Shown here one piece after another: positions 5,358 through 6,895 of a stretch of DNA of 6,895 bases. Within the stretch, counting starts at the first letter, position 1. Every line of letters starts with the position of its first letter. The stretch lies in NCBI GenBank assembly GCA_902496125.1, contig CABUZU010000104.1, positions 1 through 6,895 on the forward strand. Direction: 5' to 3'. The stretch is from an uncultured Lachnospiraceae bacterium. GTDB taxonomy: Bacteria > Bacillota > Clostridia > Lachnospirales > Lachnospiraceae. Under the pieces are notes generated by a model. The model did not search any database. It was not told where the DNA came from and saw only the letters and a program-made list of their open reading frames with translations. A program made the translations under genes and the position numbers.

Positions 5358-5382
5358 AAAATATAAAACGTCTATTTGTCAA
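5355..5382 (-). promoter_or_regulatory. Sigma-A promoter of the exonuclease-coaD transcript
   Basis: On the minus strand a consensus TTGACA (5382-5377) is followed by a 16-bp spacer and TTTAAT (5360-5355). The start point would be near 5348, giving a leader of about 40 nt before the ATG at 5307. Its -10 shares three bases with that of the opposing ruvA promoter. Confidence 0.6.
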
Positions 5383-5413
5383 GTTGGTAAATAGAGGAAA
5401 GGTAAGAAGATTA

Positions 5414-6010
5414 TTGATTTCATATATAAAAGGAATCTTAGCACAGATTAGTGAAGAATTTATTGTTCTAGAATGCTATGGAATGGGTTATCAGATTGTA
5501 GTTCCTACTTCATGGATTGAACAATTGCCACCGATTGGAAAAGAACTTACCGTTTATACGTATTTACAGGTTCGAGAGGATGGTATTTCACTATATGGAT
5601 TTAAGAATCCAAAACAGAAGCAAGTTTATGAATGGTTAATTCGTGTAAATGGAGTAGGACCAAAGGCTGCGATGGGGATTTTATCTACTTTAGAGCCAGA
5701 TGCCTTGTCCTTAGCTGTTCTTACAGAGGATGCGAAGATGATTTCAAAGGCACCAGGAATTGGACTTAAGACTGCGAAAAAAATTATTTTAGAATTAAAG
5801 GATAAGATGAAAGATTATGACTTTATTGAAGAGTCTAATAGTAGTAATCTGGTAGAAAATGATTTAAGCATTCGAAAAGAGACGATTGAAGCGATGGAAG
5901 CCTTAGGATATTCCCATAGCGAAGCAGTAACAGCAGTAAAGAATATTGAATTTACCAAAGAATTATCTGTGGAGATGGCAATTAAGCTTGCTTTAAAAGC
6001 AGCACTATAG
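5414..6010 (+). CDS. ruvA: Holliday junction DNA helicase subunit RuvA
   Basis: RuvA binds four-way DNA junctions as a tetramer and loads the RuvB motor for branch migration in recombination and repair. I start at the TTG at 5414 because it gives the family's usual N-terminus (MISYIKG) and length, 198 residues. An earlier TTG at 5384 would add ten unrelated residues. AGGAAAGG (5395-5402) lies 11 nt upstream. The OB-fold domain covers 1-63, with the acidic pin Glu55-Asp56 at the E. coli positions. Two helix-hairpin-helix motifs, VNGVGPKAA (78-86) and APGIGLKTA (113-121), contact the DNA backbone. An acidic linker (about 134-151) leads to the RuvB-binding domain III (about 152-198, ETIEAMEALGYSHSEA). 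ruvB follows after 17 nt in the same operon. Confidence 0.97.
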   Translation: MISYIKGILAQISEEFIVLECYGMGYQIVVPTSWIEQLPPIGKELTVYTYLQVREDGISLYGFKNPKQKQVYEWLIRVNGVGPKAAMGILSTLEPDALSLAVLTEDAKMISKAPGIGLKTAKKIILELKDKMKDYDFIEESNSSNLVENDLSIRKETIEAMEALGYSHSEAVTAVKNIEFTKELSVEMAIKLALKAAL

Positions 6011-6027
6011 TGGGAGTTTAGTATTGA

Positions 6028-6895
6028 ATGAGTAAAAGAATCATAACAACAGAGATTACAACAGAAGATGAAAAGTTGGAGGGCAAATTACGCCCTCAGA
6101 CTCTTGATGAATATATTGGTCAAGCTAAGATTAAGGAAGTATTAAAGGTCTATATTGAAGCTGCGAAATATCGTAACGAATCTTTAGATCATGTGTTGTT
6201 TTATGGACCGCCAGGTCTTGGTAAGACAACGCTTGCTGGTATTATTGCAAATGAAATGGGTGGAGGATTAAAAATTACCTCAGGACCTGCAATTGAAAAA
6301 CCAGGAGAGATGGCGGCCATTTTAAATAGTCTTTCAGAAGGTGATGTATTATTTGTGGATGAAATTCATCGATTGAATCGACAAGTAGAAGAAGTATTGT
6401 ATCCAGCCATGGAAGATTTTGCAATTGATATTATGATTGGAAAGGGCCAAGCTGCTCGTTCGATTCGACTCGATTTGCCACATTTTACATTAGTAGGGGC
6501 AACAACAAGGGCTGGACTGTTAACCGCACCGTTAAGAGATCGATTTGGAGTAGTGAGTCGATTAGAGTTTTATACGGTTTCAGAGCTTATGCAGATTATT
6601 CTTCGTTCTGCTAAAGTATTAGAAGTAGATATTGAAACAGACGGTGCGACAGAGATTGCAAAGCGTTCAAGAGGAACGCCAAGACTTGCAAACCGTTTGT
6701 TAAAACGAGTAAGAGATTTTGCACAGGTTCGCTATGATGGAAGAATTACAGATGAGGTTGCAAAGACAACGCTTGATTTACTAGCAGTAGATGGATTAGG
6801 TCTTGATGATACAGATAGGAATTTATTACTGACAATTATTGATAAATTTTCAGGAGGTCCTGTTGGTCTTGATACCTTAGCAGCAGCGATTGGAG
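6028..6895 (+). CDS. ruvB: Holliday junction DNA helicase motor subunit RuvB (3' end cut by window)
   Basis: RuvB is the AAA+ hexameric ATPase that pumps DNA through the RuvA-bound junction. The ATG at 6028 opens MSKRIITTEITTEDE, and 289 codons are present before the window ends, about 85% of the usual 330-345. Walker A is GPPGLGKT (60-67) and Walker B is LFVDEIHR (108-115). Sensor 1 is GATTR (157-161), the arginine-finger region is LRDRFG (169-174), and sensor 2 is RGTPRLANRLL (215-225). The missing part is the C-terminal winged-helix DNA-binding domain, which has started at DKFSGGPVGLDTLAAAIG. GGGAG (6012-6016) lies 11 nt before the start, a slightly long spacing. It follows ruvA after 17 nt with no promoter between and must be transcribed from the ruvA promoter. 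Confidence 0.97.
   Translation, partial: MSKRIITTEITTEDEKLEGKLRPQTLDEYIGQAKIKEVLKVYIEAAKYRNESLDHVLFYGPPGLGKTTLAGIIANEMGGGLKITSGPAIEKPGEMAAILNSLSEGDVLFVDEIHRLNRQVEEVLYPAMEDFAIDIMIGKGQAARSIRLDLPHFTLVGATTRAGLLTAPLRDRFGVVSRLEFYTVSELMQIILRSAKVLEVDIETDGATEIAKRSRGTPRLANRLLKRVRDFAQVRYDGRITDEVAKTTLDLLAVDGLGLDDTDRNLLLTIIDKFSGGPVGLDTLAAAIG

Overview
The window looks like chromosomal DNA from a low-GC Gram-positive anaerobe of the class Clostridia. Lachnospiraceae is my best guess, from the wording of the RuvB, RuvA and YprB-like proteins, the AT-rich codon use, the purine-rich GGAG-type ribosome binding sites and the near-consensus sigma-A promoters. No tRNA, rRNA, CRISPR array, insertion sequence or prophage gene is visible.

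Left part (1-2390). A leftward gene, cut by the window start, encodes UDP-glucose 6-dehydrogenase with an XRE-type helix-turn-helix domain fused to its N-terminus. It faces away from a rightward pair: a VanZ-family membrane protein and an 11-nt-overlapping 124-residue protein of unknown function. The 176-bp divergent region holds a sigma-A promoter in each direction. A perfect 17-bp inverted repeat covers the -10 box of the dehydrogenase promoter and is a natural candidate operator for the fused DNA-binding domain.

Middle (2376-3750). The 314 bp between the unknown 124-residue gene and the next rightward gene are not empty. They hold a leftward 58-codon gene (2388-2564) with its own promoter and a strong ribosome binding site. 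Next comes a rightward overlapping pair, a Nudix hydrolase (GTG start) and a GNAT acetyltransferase, ending in a hairpin that contains its stop codon and that of the convergent coaD.

Right part (3741-6895). A leftward pair encodes a YprB-like DEDD exonuclease and CoaD (phosphopantetheine adenylyltransferase, coenzyme A synthesis). Divergent from it is the Holliday-junction operon ruvA (TTG start) and ruvB (cut by the window end). The exonuclease and ruvAB promoters lie on opposite strands of the same roughly 55 bp with overlapping -10 boxes, so both cannot be occupied at once. That couples two nucleic-acid-processing units at one control point.

Most of the window is ordinary housekeeping and accessory sequence. 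The best candidates for something new are the regulator-enzyme fusion with its palindrome, the 58-residue small protein, and the VanZ/unknown pair beside the fusion gene.
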